Source: Rickettsiella endosymbiont of Rhagonycha lignosa
GTDB taxonomy: Bacteria > Pseudomonadota > Gammaproteobacteria > Diplorickettsiales > Diplorickettsiaceae
Direction of reading: 5' to 3'
NCBI RefSeq assembly: GCF_964031165.1
Contig: NZ_OZ035011.1
Span: forward strand, 347,001-411,000
Length of the DNA stretch: 64,000 nucleotides
How positions within the stretch are numbered: position 1 is the first letter of the stretch; each line of letters begins with the position of its first letter. Shown piece after piece: positions 26,977-36,921 of this stretch. The notes beneath the pieces were generated by a model. The model did no database searches. It saw only the letters and a program-made list of their open reading frames with translations, and was not told where the DNA came from. The position numbers and the translations under genes were made by a program.

Positions 26977-27223
26977 AAAATTGCATAGGAAAAAGAGTAA
27001 ACCACTTGTACAACCTGCGTGCTAGACTTGATTTCACCGTTAAACACTAGTCTACGGTCCTCATTTACTTAAGTAAACTCCCGGTCCTCGACTATCGTTT
27101 GCCTCGGAACTCAAGCCCGTCACATGGTTATGTAAGAAATCTAGCGAAACGCGATTTCAAAGATTCCATCTTTAGCATAGATAAAATTGCTACAGGGAAC
27201 ACGCAAATTTTAGGGATAAAAAG
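26977..27223. repeat. Palindrome-bearing, GC-richer intergenic repeat candidate
   Basis: The 247-base spacer between lnt and sohB contains a block (about 27020-27150) less AT-rich than its surroundings. At its centre is the perfect 14-base palindrome TTTACTTAAGTAAA (27064-27077), flanked by direct repeats CGGTCCTC at 27055-27062 and 27082-27089. Such a block looks like a dispersed palindromic element rather than unique spacer, but I see only this copy in the window. Confidence 0.45.
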
Positions 27224-28219
27224 TTAGTTTTTAAACCACATTAATTTGCCGAGAGCAGATTGTACATTACTACTTAATTTTTCGGTCACTGATTTTTTAG
27301 TCAGATACTGACATTCATAAATTTCAGCTTTATCGCTAGCTGCTAGTACACTTAAATAATCATCACTGGTTATTAGTTCATCGACTAAATTGAGTGTAAC
27401 TGCATCTTTCGCAAGCCAATGAGCTCCCGTAGCGACTACTGCCATATCGACTTGTTTTCGATTAGCTTGGATAAAGGCTTTAAAAAGATGATGGATTTCT
27501 TCCAGATCATCTTGAGTTTTTTCTCGTGCTTTAACAGTGTTCTCCCCAAAAATGGTCAGTGTACGTTTATATTCTCCTGCGGTTAGTAATTCGAAATCAA
27601 TATCTCTTTTTTTTAAAAAACGATGAAAGTTCGGTAGTTGTGCTACGACACCGATTGAGCCAATAATTGCAAACGGTGCTGCTAAGATTTTATCCGCGAC
27701 GCAGGCCATTAAATATCCACCGCTTGCGGCAATTTTATCGATAGTAACCGTCAAAGGGATACGTTTATCTTTTAAACGTTGTAATTGTGAAGCAGCTAAT
27801 CCATACGGAGCAACCATGCCACCGCCACTTTCTAAGCGTAGTATCACTTCATCTTGGGGTGTTGCCACTTGGATGAGAGCGGTGATTTCTTCGCGTAGAT
27901 TATTAACCGCAGTAGCTTTGATGTCACCCTGAAAATTTAAAACAAACACTCGTTTTTTCAATAATTTAGCAGATTTCTTTAATTTAATTTTTTGTTCTTT
28001 AGCATATTTTTTTAATTGTTTCTTATCTAAAATTTCTGAATTCAAAGTTTGAGCGAATTCTTGATACTTTTTATTAAGTTTGTTAACACATAGTTTATTT
28101 TTGTTTTGTTCTTTAGCTTTGCGAGTAATAGAGAAAACTCCGGCGGTTACTATTAAAATAGCAAGTACCAATGTAAATAGCTTCGCTAGAAAAACAACAT
28201 ATTGAAGAAGAAATGACAT
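27224..28219 (-). CDS. sohB: Inner-membrane S49 peptidase SohB
   Basis: 331 residues. SohB is a SppA-like membrane protease. The N-terminus is a membrane anchor, followed by a Lys-rich segment (about 40-90). The S49 domain shows V-F-V-L-N-F-Q-G-D-I, L-E-S-G-G-G-M-V, the catalytic-serine region A-A-S-G-G-Y-L-M-A-C, I-I-G-S-I-G-V-V and the lysine region G-E-Y-K-R-T-L-T. It is divergent from the ccm genes; the spacer 28220-28348 would serve both. Confidence 0.93.
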   Translation of the reverse strand: MSFLLQYVVFLAKLFTLVLAILIVTAGVFSITRKAKEQNKNKLCVNKLNKKYQEFAQTLNSEILDKKQLKKYAKEQKIKLKKSAKLLKKRVFVLNFQGDIKATAVNNLREEITALIQVATPQDEVILRLESGGGMVAPYGLAASQLQRLKDKRIPLTVTIDKIAASGGYLMACVADKILAAPFAIIGSIGVVAQLPNFHRFLKKRDIDFELLTAGEYKRTLTIFGENTVKAREKTQDDLEEIHHLFKAFIQANRKQVDMAVVATGAHWLAKDAVTLNLVDELITSDDYLSVLAASDKAEIYECQYLTKKSVTEKLSSNVQSALGKLMWFKN

Positions 28220-28348
28220 GGTTATTGGCCTTTTAACTCGTTTGAAAAAGGAATAATATAGCCTATGTCCTGTTTTGTATATAACAGTACTTTGTTAAAT
28301 AGGCAATTGAAAAAGCTAACCCCATTATTTTATCAAGGAATGAAGAGT

Positions 28349-28993
28349 GTGTTAACTGTAGAGGAACTTTCTTATGCACGTAATAACAGAGTTCTGTTCA
28401 AACAACTAACGTTTCAACTTTTTCCAAAGCAAATATTACATATTGTTGGTGCAAATGGTTCAGGGAAAACCACATTATTACAGATACTAACCGGCTTACG
28501 TACTCCTCTACGCGGAAAAGTCATGTGGAATGGCATTGCAATTGATAAAAATAACATAAATTTTACCGATAATTTACTTTACGTTAATCACCGTTTAGGT
28601 ATGAAATCTGCACTGAGTCCGACCGAAAATCTTTATTTATGCTTGGCCAGACGAAATTTAATCCATAAGCAATCCAAACGTAAAGCAATCCATACTATTC
28701 ATCAGATATTAGACCAATTAGATTTAAAAGATTGTGCAGATACTTTATTAACACATCTTTCTGCAGGACAACAACGACGTTTGAGTTTAGCAAAATTATT
28801 ATTGATCAAAGCAGATTGTTGGATTTTGGATGAGCCGTTTACTTCTCTCGATAGTGCCGGTATTGCATTTTTATCATCTTTAATGGAAAAACAAAGTGCT
28901 AGAGGAGGCGCCATTGTTTTTTCCAGTCATCAAGCGATGTATTCTTTCTCTTTGGAAATAAAAAAAATTTTTTTAGACACAAAGTCATGTTAA
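28349..28993 (+). CDS. ccmA: Haem exporter ATP-binding protein CcmA
   Basis: About 214 residues from the chosen start. CcmA is the ATPase of the CcmABCD complex, which releases holo-CcmE in system I cytochrome c maturation. The Walker A is G-A-N-G-S-G-K-T-T, the signature L-S-A-G-Q-Q-R-R-L-S-L-A and Walker B W-I-L-D-E-P-F. The frame opens at 28265, but AAGGA at 28335-28339 fits the GTG at 28349 (spacing 9); the ATG at 28340 would be too close. The 7-base overlap with ccmB suggests coupling. Confidence 0.94.
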   Translation: MLTVEELSYARNNRVLFKQLTFQLFPKQILHIVGANGSGKTTLLQILTGLRTPLRGKVMWNGIAIDKNNINFTDNLLYVNHRLGMKSALSPTENLYLCLARRNLIHKQSKRKAIHTIHQILDQLDLKDCADTLLTHLSAGQQRRLSLAKLLLIKADCWILDEPFTSLDSAGIAFLSSLMEKQSARGGAIVFSSHQAMYSFSLEIKKIFLDTKSC

Positions 28994-29670
28994 ATTTTTT
29001 TTTAAAGTTTTTAACTAATTTGCGTTGTGAGTTATTAGCTGTTTTTCGTTATTATCAAGAATTGATTTATCCCTTATTATTTTTAATTTTAGCGATCATT
29101 TTATTTCCTTTAAGCATAAGCGCCGATCCTATTTTATTAAAAAAAATATCTGCCGGAATTTATTGGGTGGTGGTGTTATTTCTAGTATTATTAATGTTAG
29201 ATCAGCTTTTTCGAAGTGATTGGAAAGAGGGAGATTTAGAACAGCTTATTTTACTTCCTAATGAGCTTTGCCTAGTTTTATTTGTCAAGTTATTAGTATT
29301 TTGCTTAGTAATTTGTGTGTCTTTGTTTATCGTGACGCCGATTCTGAGTCTAAGTTTGTTTATTCCTTTTATAGCTTTAAAAACTTTATATCTCACTATT
29401 TTATTAGGTACGCCAACCTTAATATTTCTAGGTGGTATTGCGCGTGCTTTAACCTTAGGACTTCCACAGAGTGGATTATTGATAATATTGATAATCACCC
29501 CATTTTACATTCCAGTGCTCATTTTTGCGAGCAGTGCGGTTGCGCTAGCGAGTTTGGGATTGCCTGCCAATGGACCATTAGCTTGGTTAGGCGTGTTAAT
29601 GATTCTGAGTATGAGTTTAGCCCCGTTAGTTATTAATAAAATACTGCGTTTAGGCATAGCTTTTGCGTAA
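28987..29670 (+). CDS. ccmB: Haem exporter membrane protein CcmB
   Basis: 227 residues with six hydrophobic segments. CcmB is the membrane partner of CcmA. Family-like elements are the N-terminal R-Y-Y-Q-E-L-I-Y-P-L-L-F, L-D-Q-L-F-R-S-D-W-K-E-G-D-L-E-Q-L and G-T-P-T-L-I-F-L-G-G-I-A-R-A-L-T-L-G. It overlaps ccmA and is followed after 50 bases by ccmC, with a degraded fragment of the MITE-like repeat in between. Confidence 0.93.
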   Translation: MLNFFLKFLTNLRCELLAVFRYYQELIYPLLFLILAIILFPLSISADPILLKKISAGIYWVVVLFLVLLMLDQLFRSDWKEGDLEQLILLPNELCLVLFVKLLVFCLVICVSLFIVTPILSLSLFIPFIALKTLYLTILLGTPTLIFLGGIARALTLGLPQSGLLIILIITPFYIPVLIFASSAVALASLGLPANGPLAWLGVLMILSMSLAPLVINKILRLGIAFA

Positions 29671-29699
29671 TACTTCTGATACTTAATTTTTGTCTGTGT
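29669..29699. repeat. MITE-like repeat, degraded left-end fragment
   Basis: A-A-T-A-C-T-T-C-T-G-A-T-A-C-T-T followed by AATTTTTGTCTGTGT aligns with the left end of the repeat at 1131 with small gaps. No right end is seen. It lies just after the ccmB stop. Confidence 0.4.
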
Positions 29700-29720
29700 A
29701 TGGTTCAAAGGAAATAAAAA

Positions 29721-30461
29721 ATGACTCGACTAAAAAAAAGAAACAAAATTTATCGATATATCGCAGTACATCATTTTTATATGTTGTCGAACTATTTAGT
29801 TCCCATTTTTACTTTATCTTTATTAGTATTCGGTATTTATGGTGCAGTAGGAGGCTTATATTTAGCCCCTGCGGATTATCAGCAAGGAGATGCTTTTCGC
29901 ATTATCTATGTGCATGTGCCCAGTGCTTTTTTATCATTGTTTGTTTATTTTATTATGGCATTTTTCTCAATTATAGGTTTAATTTTACGTATTAAATTAG
30001 CCGAATTAATCGTTTCGGGTAGTGTTTTTTTAGGAGCATGGTTTACTTTTTTAGCGTTATTAACAGGAAGCGTTTGGGCTAAACCGATGTGGGGAGCTTG
30101 GTGGGTTTGGGACGCGCGCTTAACTTCAGAGCTTATTTTATTATTTTTATATCTTGGTGTAATTGCTTTACGTTCTGCAATTCCTGAGCGGCATATGGGG
30201 GCCCAAGCTACGGCGATATTGATTACCTTGGGTTTAGCGAACATACCCATTATTCACTATTCAGTGTATTGGTGGAATACTTTGCATCAAGGGGCGACAC
30301 TACATTTTTTTAGCCCTTCATTAATCGAGCCGGGTATGCTTTATCCTTTATTATCGATGATAGCAGCATTCATAAGCTTTTATTTTATTGTTTTATTATT
30401 ACATATCCGTTGTGAAATATTAGAACACTACATCAAGTTCAATCAAGCTAATAGCTTGTAA
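29721..30461 (+). CDS. ccmC: Haem exporter/attachment protein CcmC
   Basis: 246 residues, six membrane segments. CcmC attaches haem to CcmE. The W-rich haem-handling motif is present (W-G-A-W-W-V-W-D-A-R-L-T-S-E), with the flanking conserved His residues in Y-V-H-V-P-S-A and H-Y-S-V-Y-W-W-N-T-L-H-Q. In most relatives ccmD and ccmE follow; here the next gene is on the other strand and overlaps the ccmC end by 14 bases, and no ccmD-sized reading frame follows. Confidence 0.95.
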   Translation: MTRLKKRNKIYRYIAVHHFYMLSNYLVPIFTLSLLVFGIYGAVGGLYLAPADYQQGDAFRIIYVHVPSAFLSLFVYFIMAFFSIIGLILRIKLAELIVSGSVFLGAWFTFLALLTGSVWAKPMWGAWWVWDARLTSELILLFLYLGVIALRSAIPERHMGAQATAILITLGLANIPIIHYSVYWWNTLHQGATLHFFSPSLIEPGMLYPLLSMIAAFISFYFIVLLLHIRCEILEHYIKFNQANSL

Positions 30462-31593
30462 TTAATCGTGACGAGAATCCTTGGCTAATGGTAGGAGTGG
30501 GTCGATTATAATCACCTCTAAAATTATTGTTTTCATTGCGCCAAAATTTTGATGCGCAAGTTGAAGAATTCTGTTGTATTTTAACTTTGTGATTAAACTC
30601 CTGTAGTGTTATATAACCACTAATGATAACTTGTAGTATTAATTGAGCTAAAAATATACTTTCTTGGCTGTCTGTTTTGAAGCCTTTAGAAAGATTTGGT
30701 TGGTTTATTTCAGTTAACGTCGGTAAAGATTTTGGAAATGGAAGTTGGAGTAATTTAAACATTTCATTTAAGCAGCGTTCGAAATTATCTTTTAATAGAG
30801 GACATTTTAACTCTTTGACATATTCTACTAAACAAGTAGACCAAAAATCGTTTAGATCGGGTATTTCAGTATCAATTTTGGCTTGTTTTTTAAACAAAGT
30901 CCAAAATATTAAAAATTGTTCATCTAAAAAATAATCAATTTTTTCTTGATGATCGAAATCTGGTTCATGGATTTTTGTCAGTACGATGCTGAGCAATTTT
31001 ATGAAATTCAGATCAGTTATCCAATGATTCAGTTTATTTTTAGCTTTTGTAATTTTTCTCATATCACTTATTTCGCCTATTCCATGTCGAATGACTGCAC
31101 CAATAACATCAAATATAACCGAAGAAACCAGCCCTACAGAATATGTCAATGCAGAAACGACCTTTGAGACCATATCTGGATTTAGTGCAATATTTTTTCC
31201 CTGATCGGCATCAATAATTTTTAAAACATCGACCTTTGCTGATATTCTATTATAAAAATGAAAATAAGCATGTTCATTAATTTTATTGTTTTGTATAAAA
31301 CGTTCGTAGAGTTTATGAATAACATTTTCTGCATGGTATTCAGGGAGAAAAGCCAACAAATTATCCTTTAGTTGAGATTCTGCTAAAGGTAATTGTTGGT
31401 TTAAAAATAAATGGTTATTAATCTCTAAACTATTGCTAAGTTTAAGTTGTTGGCGCCGCTTTTTTGTTACTTTTTGCCACAAGCTTTTTTTGGATTTTTT
31501 AATCAAATCATAAGGTAATCTTTTTTTAAAAAGATTAGGTGCTTTTTCTTTATTTGAGAATAAAATTTTAGAATTTTCGAAGTACATTCTCAT
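30448..31593 (-). CDS. Unknown 381-residue protein with a hydrophobic segment
   Basis: No family recognised. The first 60 residues are very basic (K-K-S-K-K-S-L-W-Q-K-V-T-K-K-R-R). A hydrophobic stretch at about 143-167 (V-S-A-L-T-Y-S-V-G-L-V-S-S-V-I-F-D-V) could be one membrane hairpin. The remainder looks helical, and the C-terminal 45 residues are Asn/Ser-rich. There is no signal peptide. It sits inside an otherwise housekeeping block between ccmC (3' overlap of 14 bases) and kdsA. Its base composition and character resemble the other unknown proteins of this window; an effector-like role is possible but not shown. Confidence 0.65.
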   Translation of the reverse strand: MRMYFENSKILFSNKEKAPNLFKKRLPYDLIKKSKKSLWQKVTKKRRQQLKLSNSLEINNHLFLNQQLPLAESQLKDNLLAFLPEYHAENVIHKLYERFIQNNKINEHAYFHFYNRISAKVDVLKIIDADQGKNIALNPDMVSKVVSALTYSVGLVSSVIFDVIGAVIRHGIGEISDMRKITKAKNKLNHWITDLNFIKLLSIVLTKIHEPDFDHQEKIDYFLDEQFLIFWTLFKKQAKIDTEIPDLNDFWSTCLVEYVKELKCPLLKDNFERCLNEMFKLLQLPFPKSLPTLTEINQPNLSKGFKTDSQESIFLAQLILQVIISGYITLQEFNHKVKIQQNSSTCASKFWRNENNNFRGDYNRPTPTISQGFSSRLITSY

Positions 31594-31779
31594 ACCGCCT
31601 TATTATTTTTCTCTATATTAACACCAAATTAAATTTTTTTAAAAATATTTTTTCTTAATAAAATAGAAGTATTAAATTTTACTATTTGACTGATTTTAAA
31701 GGCTCTGAGTAGTGTTAAGGGGTAGGACTTAGTTGAGTTTCAGAGTAGACTATGACTCTTTAATTTTGTGTTTATAATT

Positions 31780-32613
31780 ATGAAATTGCTAAATTTTGAA
31801 GTCGGTATCGATAAACCTTTATTTGTTATGGCGGGGCCTTGTGTTGTGGAAAGCGAACAACTGGCCATGGATACTGCTGGGCGTCTGAAAGAAATCACCA
31901 ATAAATTGAATATACCTTTTATTTACAAATCTTCCTTCGACAAAGCAAATCGTTCTTCTGCTAAGAGTTTTCGCGGTTTGGGCTTAGAAGAAGGCCTGCG
32001 CATTTTAGCCAAAGTTAAAAAGGAATTGGGTGTTGCGATAGTCACTGATGTTCATGAAGATACACCTTTGAATGAGGTGGCGAGTGTGGTGGATATTTTA
32101 CAAACGCCCGCATTTTTATGCCGACAGACTAATTTTATCCAAAAAGTTGCCCAACAAGGTCTACCGGTTAACATTAAGAAAGGTCAGTTTCTATCTCCGT
32201 GGGACATGCAATACGTCGTTGAGAAAGCATATCAAGTAGGGAATAAAAAGATCATGGTCTGTGAACGTGGCGTGACGTTTGGATATAATAATCTGGTTTC
32301 TGATATGCGTTCATTGGCTATCCTGCGCGCAACTCAATGTCCAGTGGTATTTGATGCGACACACTCCGTACAATTGCCAGGTGGTCAAGGTGGATCGTCG
32401 GGAGGACAACGAGAGTTTATCCCCGTATTGGCACGTGCAGCGGTAGCGGCAGGTATTGCGGGTCTTTTTATGGAAACCCATCCTAATCCAGAACAAGCAT
32501 TAAGCGATGGGCCAAATTCTTGGCCATTAGAAAAAATAGCTGAACTGTTAGCAAGCTTGCAAGAGATAGATAAAACGGTAAAAAAAACCAACTTAATAGA
32601 AACAACGCTATAG
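31780..32613 (+). CDS. kdsA: 3-deoxy-8-phosphooctulonate synthase (KDO-8-P synthase)
   Basis: About 277 residues. KdsA condenses arabinose-5-phosphate with phosphoenolpyruvate for the lipopolysaccharide core. Signatures: [37 protein letters not shown] and [11 protein letters not shown]. The frame opens with a GTG at 31768; the ATG at 31780 is closer to the family start. It precedes eno by 10 bases. Confidence 0.96.
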   Translation: MKLLNFEVGIDKPLFVMAGPCVVESEQLAMDTAGRLKEITNKLNIPFIYKSSFDKANRSSAKSFRGLGLEEGLRILAKVKKELGVAIVTDVHEDTPLNEVASVVDILQTPAFLCRQTNFIQKVAQQGLPVNIKKGQFLSPWDMQYVVEKAYQVGNKKIMVCERGVTFGYNNLVSDMRSLAILRATQCPVVFDATHSVQLPGGQGGSSGGQREFIPVLARAAVAAGIAGLFMETHPNPEQALSDGPNSWPLEKIAELLASLQEIDKTVKKTNLIETTL

Positions 32614-32623
32614 GTAAGAACGT

Positions 32624-33931
32624 ATGCCAAAAATTGCTGAGATTAATGCGTATGAAATTTTAGATTCAAGAGCTAACCCCACTATTGCTGTTGAAGTTAT
32701 CTTAGATTCAGGTTTAAAAGCAGATGCGAGTGTTCCATCCGGTGCATCGACGGGTTCAAAAGAAGCAATAGAATTAAGGGATACGAAAAGGCGGGATCGT
32801 TATCAAGGTAAAGGTGTTTTATTAGCTATCCAAAATATTCTAGGGCCAATCCGAAAAAACTTAATTGGAAAAGATATTGCCGATCAAAACGCATTAGACC
32901 ATTTAATGAAAGAATTGGATGGAACAGATAATAAAGAAAAATTAGGTGCGAATGCTATTTTAGGAGTTTCCTTAAGTTTATTGAAAGCGGCGGCTTTAGC
33001 GAAAGGACAAGCATTATATGTGCATATTGCTGAGCTTATGGGTCAAGGAGATAAGCAATATCTAATGCCAGTACCGCAGATGAATATCATTAATGGTGGT
33101 GTGCATGCGGATAATCCATTAGCCATCCAAGAATTTATGATCTTACCTCTAGGCGCACCTACGTTTAGTGAAGCCTTACGTTGGGGCGTTGAGACTTTTC
33201 ATTGTTTAAAATCCTATTTAAAAAAGCAAGGTTTCAATACTAATGTAGGCGATGAAGGAGGTTTTGCACCTAATTTTCAATCGCACCAAGAGGCTATTGA
33301 AAGTATTTTAGTGGCAGTTGAACGAGCCGGATATAAACCAGGTAAGGACATTTATCTAGGTTTAGATGCCGCAAGTAATGAATTTTATCATCAAGGTAAA
33401 TATTGTGTAGAAAATAAAGAATTAAATGCCGAGCAATGGATTAACTATTTAGAGCATTTAGTCCAACAATATCCTATTATTAGCATTGAAGATGGTATGG
33501 CCGAATCAGATGAACAAGGTTGGATGCAACTAACAAAACGATTGGGTAAAGAAATACAACTGGTCGGAGATGATTTATTTGTGACTAATCCCGTTTTATT
33601 CCAGCAGGGAATAGATAAAAATTTAGCTAATGCGATTCTTATTAAATTGAATCAGATTGGCACAGTCAGTGAAACCTTAGAAGTAATTTCCTTAGCAAAA
33701 CAAGCTCACTACGCAGCGATTATTTCTCATCGTTCAGGTGAGACCGAAGATACTAGTATAGCCGATTTATCCGTGGGTACTGGGGTTGGTCAGATAAAAA
33801 CCGGTTCTGTCTGTCGTACGGATCGTACTGCAAAATACAATCGTTTGTTACGGATTGAAGCAGAGCTAGCAAGAGAAAATAAGGTAAGTTATGCGGGTAA
33901 GTCTGTTTTTTCACGTTTTTTAAATGATTAA
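32624..33931 (+). CDS. eno: Enolase
   Basis: 435 residues. Enolase converts 2-phosphoglycerate to phosphoenolpyruvate. Conserved elements: [54 protein letters not shown] and [10 protein letters not shown]. It shares an operon with kdsA and overlaps ftsB by 8 bases. Confidence 0.98.
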   Translation: MPKIAEINAYEILDSRANPTIAVEVILDSGLKADASVPSGASTGSKEAIELRDTKRRDRYQGKGVLLAIQNILGPIRKNLIGKDIADQNALDHLMKELDGTDNKEKLGANAILGVSLSLLKAAALAKGQALYVHIAELMGQGDKQYLMPVPQMNIINGGVHADNPLAIQEFMILPLGAPTFSEALRWGVETFHCLKSYLKKQGFNTNVGDEGGFAPNFQSHQEAIESILVAVERAGYKPGKDIYLGLDAASNEFYHQGKYCVENKELNAEQWINYLEHLVQQYPIISIEDGMAESDEQGWMQLTKRLGKEIQLVGDDLFVTNPVLFQQGIDKNLANAILIKLNQIGTVSETLEVISLAKQAHYAAIISHRSGETEDTSIADLSVGTGVGQIKTGSVCRTDRTAKYNRLLRIEAELARENKVSYAGKSVFSRFLND

Positions 33932-34226
33932 TTCGATGAAACCTCTTATAGTTATTTTGACGGTACTTTTCTTAAGCTTGCAATATAAGCTATGGTTTGT
34001 ACAAGATGGTGTATGGCGCGTGCATCAACTTAAAAAACAAATTGCTCAGCAATTAAAGGAGAATACACAACTGAATCAACGTAATACAGCTATGGTAGCT
34101 GAAATCAAGGATCTTAAGTCAGGTAAAATCGCATTGGAAGCGCATGCACGCAATGATCTTAATATGGTAAAATCTAATGAATTATTTTATATGGTAGTTG
34201 ATAAGCCAAAAAGTAAAAACAAATAA
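33924..34226 (+). CDS. ftsB: Cell division protein FtsB
   Basis: 100 residues. FtsB is a bitopic divisome protein working with FtsL and FtsQ. One N-terminal membrane segment ([17 protein letters not shown]) is followed by [12 protein letters not shown] and a coiled coil, then [12 protein letters not shown] and the Y-M-V-V typical of FtsB. The position after eno is the usual one. The first ATG overlaps eno; a second Met at 33936 is possible. Confidence 0.93.
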   Translation: MINSMKPLIVILTVLFLSLQYKLWFVQDGVWRVHQLKKQIAQQLKENTQLNQRNTAMVAEIKDLKSGKIALEAHARNDLNMVKSNELFYMVVDKPKSKNK

Positions 34227-34234
34227 ACTTATTA

Positions 34235-34963
34235 TTAAAATTTAACGGGTTTCCAGATTCGAATAATGGGTGCTAAGGAAAGTACTTTCATATTGCGTAA
34301 GGGAGGGAACTCTAGAGAAGCATCCGAATTAATAACATACAGATCATAACTATTAGCAACATGAGCTATTTTTACACGCCTAATTAATAATTCTCTTCCT
34401 TCAAGTTCGACGATACAATCTGCACCGTGTCCCAACTCCATATTTTTATCAGTTAATTTTTTTCCTGCTACCAGATCACCGGGACCATAAAGTGGTTTCA
34501 TACTTTCATTATCAATAAGATAGATCAGATGTTCAGGATAATTTTTTCTAAAAAGTGCTAATTCTTCCTTAATTTCATTATTTTCTAAAGGATAATCGGA
34601 TTTTTTCTCATTAATAGAAATTCTGGATAATGATTCAAGACTTTTATAATTTAATTTAGACAACTTACTTGAATCAGTTACTTTGGGTGGTTCGCCATAG
34701 CCTGTCATTAACCAAATGACTGAACATTCTATCCCTTCTTCGCGCATTGCTTTGCTGACTTTTTGTGCACCACGTTCAGTGACGCTACTATATCCTTGTT
34801 CCCAATAATTAATCGTGGTTAAGCCTAGATTGCAATGTTGAGCAAATTCTTTCATGGATAAATGCGACATTTTACGCAAATATCTTAGTCGATTAGCTCG
34901 CTCTTGAATATCAATAGACAGAGAAGTGTTTTTTTCTTTTATGGAATTAGGATTCTTTTTCAT
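34235..34963 (-). CDS. XRE-family regulator with S24 (LexA/CI-like) domain
   Basis: 242 residues. Residues about 20-85 form a Cro/CI helix-turn-helix (M-K-E-F-A-Q-H-C-N-L-G-L-T-T-I-N-Y-W-E-Q-G). The C-terminal half resembles peptidase S24: N-E-S-M-K-P-L-Y-G-P-G-D-L-V-A-G keeps the serine, but the position of the dyad lysine seems to be Arg in L-L-I-R-R-V, so self-cleavage may be lost. No other phage genes are near. The 700-base region upstream carries two copies of GTTTACGTTAAC that could be its operators. It is convergent with ftsB. Confidence 0.85.
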   Translation of the reverse strand: MKKNPNSIKEKNTSLSIDIQERANRLRYLRKMSHLSMKEFAQHCNLGLTTINYWEQGYSSVTERGAQKVSKAMREEGIECSVIWLMTGYGEPPKVTDSSKLSKLNYKSLESLSRISINEKKSDYPLENNEIKEELALFRKNYPEHLIYLIDNESMKPLYGPGDLVAGKKLTDKNMELGHGADCIVELEGRELLIRRVKIAHVANSYDLYVINSDASLEFPPLRNMKVLSLAPIIRIWKPVKF

Positions 34964-35662
34964 TATCTTCCTTTACTAAATTTGACATAAAATATCTATT
35001 CAGATAATATTTAGTCTTAATAGAAGACTAAATAAATGAAAATTATATTTTTTATTGAAGGTGCTTTGTCTGTGTAAATTTTTTTGCTGCATTTAAAAAA
35101 TTTTAAAATAAAGTTAAAAACTAAAACTGGTGGTTTACGTTAACATTGTTTATTTTGCAATTTACAGTTTACGTTAACTTTATGCAGAATAAAATTTTTA
35201 CGGTTAATGTCTACCAGAATAGTTCTGAAATTTTTAATTTTATCAATAAAATATCCTTCGATATATTAAAGATAGGTTATTAATAGCAAATGTGTACTTT
35301 TTTAGATTTAAGCTGATATTTCATGATATTCGATACAATTTATCCTTATTTCATAGACACAACTTAAGCCTTTAAGAAAGGAAACATTAATTAAGTATAT
35401 CTATTATAACGAATATCAACCCAGGTGTGGATAGTAGGCGTTGTTTTTATTTAAAATAGAGTATGTAGATTAAAGCATAGTCATGTAGGCTTACACCGAG
35501 CTTACTTAAAATTGTTATTGTTGAGGCTAAAAATGGATTAATACATTGAGTTAACTTAATTTCTGGGATGGTCATTAGCCACGCGCAATGATCAGGCTTG
35601 TTATTTTTGCAATGATTATAGCGATGGAAAATAAAACGATTGCTAATTTATGGAGAAGAATA
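34964..35662. other. Long intergenic region with operator-like repeats
   Basis: About 700 bases between the divergent S24-type regulator and a receiver-domain gene. It contains the two 12-base near-palindromes described separately and is otherwise AT-rich. A 5' extension of the receiver frame to 35588 lacks a ribosome binding site. No RNA gene is recognised. Confidence 0.6.
35133..35178. promoter_or_regulatory. Paired operator candidate, GTTTACGTTAAC x2
   Basis: GTTTACGTTAAC occurs at 35133-35144 and again at 35167-35178. Each copy is nearly self-complementary (GTTWACGTWAAC), and the centres are 34 bases apart, about three helical turns. A weaker relative, TTTTACGGTTAAT, follows at about 35196-35208. 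This fits a dimeric repressor site, most simply for the regulator at 34235-34963 (170 bases from its start). The assignment is inferred. Confidence 0.5.
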
Positions 35663-36160
35663 ATGTCAATTTTAAAATTACGAACTACTCTAATGGAAAA
35701 AATTAAAGATTTGGGGAGTAGTTTTCATCCCCCATTAAAAAAACCTTTAGAAGAACTAAGTTTCCCGGTAAAAAATGTGCGTAATCCTTTACCTAGAATT
35801 TTATCGATAGATGATAACAAAATTTGTCAAAAAATTAATGTAAAAAATCTGCAAAAATTTGGTTGCACTGTAGAATGTGTTAATTCAGCACGCAGTGCTT
35901 TAGACAAATTAAGCTCGTCCTATCAAGTCATTCTATTAGATGTCAATTTACCGGATTGTAGTATTGATTTATTAATTAATTTAATTCGTAGTGACGAAAG
36001 AAATGTTAATCAAAAAGTACCCATCGTATTAACAAGTAGTTGGCTTCATGAAACTTGCAAAAAGAATTATTTGGCTATAGGCGTTAATGAGGTCTATGTA
36101 AAGCCTATGCAAGAAAATGATTTTAAAAAAATTTTACAAAACCACGGTGTTATTGCTTAA
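35663..36160 (+). CDS. Stand-alone receiver-domain response regulator
   Basis: 165 residues from the ATG at 35663, which has GGAGAAG at 35652-35658. After about 45 residues of lead comes a single receiver domain: acidic pair in S-I-D-D-N, phospho-acceptor Asp in I-L-L-D-V-N-L-P, Ser/Thr in T-S-S-W and Lys in V-K-P-M. No output domain follows, so it probably works as a CheY- or Spo0F-like relay or sink. No kinase is adjacent; the hybrid kinases at 46-52 kb are the nearest candidates in this window. Confidence 0.85.
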   Translation: MSILKLRTTLMEKIKDLGSSFHPPLKKPLEELSFPVKNVRNPLPRILSIDDNKICQKINVKNLQKFGCTVECVNSARSALDKLSSSYQVILLDVNLPDCSIDLLINLIRSDERNVNQKVPIVLTSSWLHETCKKNYLAIGVNEVYVKPMQENDFKKILQNHGVIA

Positions 36161-36201
36161 AATTTTAGATAACAATAAAAAAGTCTACAAAATATTACTT
36201 T

Positions 36202-36921
36202 TTAACTAGAACTTAACTGACCATCTTCCATGTGCAAAATTCGATCTAATCGACTAGCGAGATCCTGATCATGCGTGACAATAACTAAGCTAGTATTAAA
36301 TTCTTCATTGAGTTCAAGTAAGGTTTGATACACTTGTTCAGCTGTGTGGCTGTCAAGATTACCAGTGGGTTCATCCGCTAATATGCAAAGCGGGTTGTTT
36401 ACCAATGCTCTTACGATGGCAGTGCGTTGACGTTCTCCACCCGATAACTCACCGAGTTTATGATGTTGTCGATGTATCAGACCGACTTTTTTTAATAAAC
36501 TCAGTGCTTTCTTCTGAGCAAGTACAGGCTTAACACCCGCTAGCAATAAAGGGATACATGTATTTTCTAATACGCTAAATTCTGGTAATAAATGATGAAA
36601 TTGATAAATAAAACCAAGATAACGATTACGCAGATGACTGCGATGGTTCTCGCTCAACTGATCTAAATTTTGTCCCGCCAGAAAAACTTTACCCGAACTG
36701 GGTCGATCCAATCCACCCAATAGATGTAATAAAGTACTTTTTCCAGCGCCAGAAGGACCAACAATTGCAATGCGTTCGCGAGCTTGCACAGAAAAGTTGA
36801 TAGGTTTGAGTACTTCGACATACAGAGAGCCATCATGAAATGTTTTACTTAAATGAGTACAACTCAGTACCGGAACATCCTGCTTAGAAGGGGTAGCTAA
36901 ATCGCTAGGTGACCTATTCAT
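36202..36921 (-). CDS. lolD: Lipoprotein-releasing system ATPase LolD
   Basis: 239 residues. LolD powers extraction of outer-membrane lipoproteins from the inner membrane. Walker [10 protein letters not shown], the Q-loop in [10 protein letters not shown] (Lol-type), signature [14 protein letters not shown] and Walker [13 protein letters not shown] are all present. It overlaps the upstream lolC/E gene by 8 bases. Confidence 0.96.
   Translation of the reverse strand: MNRSPSDLATPSKQDVPVLSCTHLSKTFHDGSLYVEVLKPINFSVQARERIAIVGPSGAGKSTLLHLLGGLDRPSSGKVFLAGQNLDQLSENHRSHLRNRYLGFIYQFHHLLPEFSVLENTCIPLLLAGVKPVLAQKKALSLLKKVGLIHRQHHKLGELSGGERQRTAIVRALVNNPLCILADEPTGNLDSHTAEQVYQTLLELNEEFNTSLVIVTHDQDLASRLDRILHMEDGQLSSS

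Noticed and set aside
29690-29995. Plus-strand frame of 101 codons in another frame of ccmC
   Set aside because: ccmC in the competing frame has clear haem-handling motifs; this is a shadow.
34235-34963. Prophage remnant, because of the CI/LexA-like regulator
   Set aside because: No integrase, structural or replication genes nearby; the S24 dyad is degenerate. An ordinary regulator is the simpler reading.
35588-35662. N-terminal extension of the receiver protein
   Set aside because: No ribosome binding site, whereas the ATG at 35663 has GGAGAAG at good distance.
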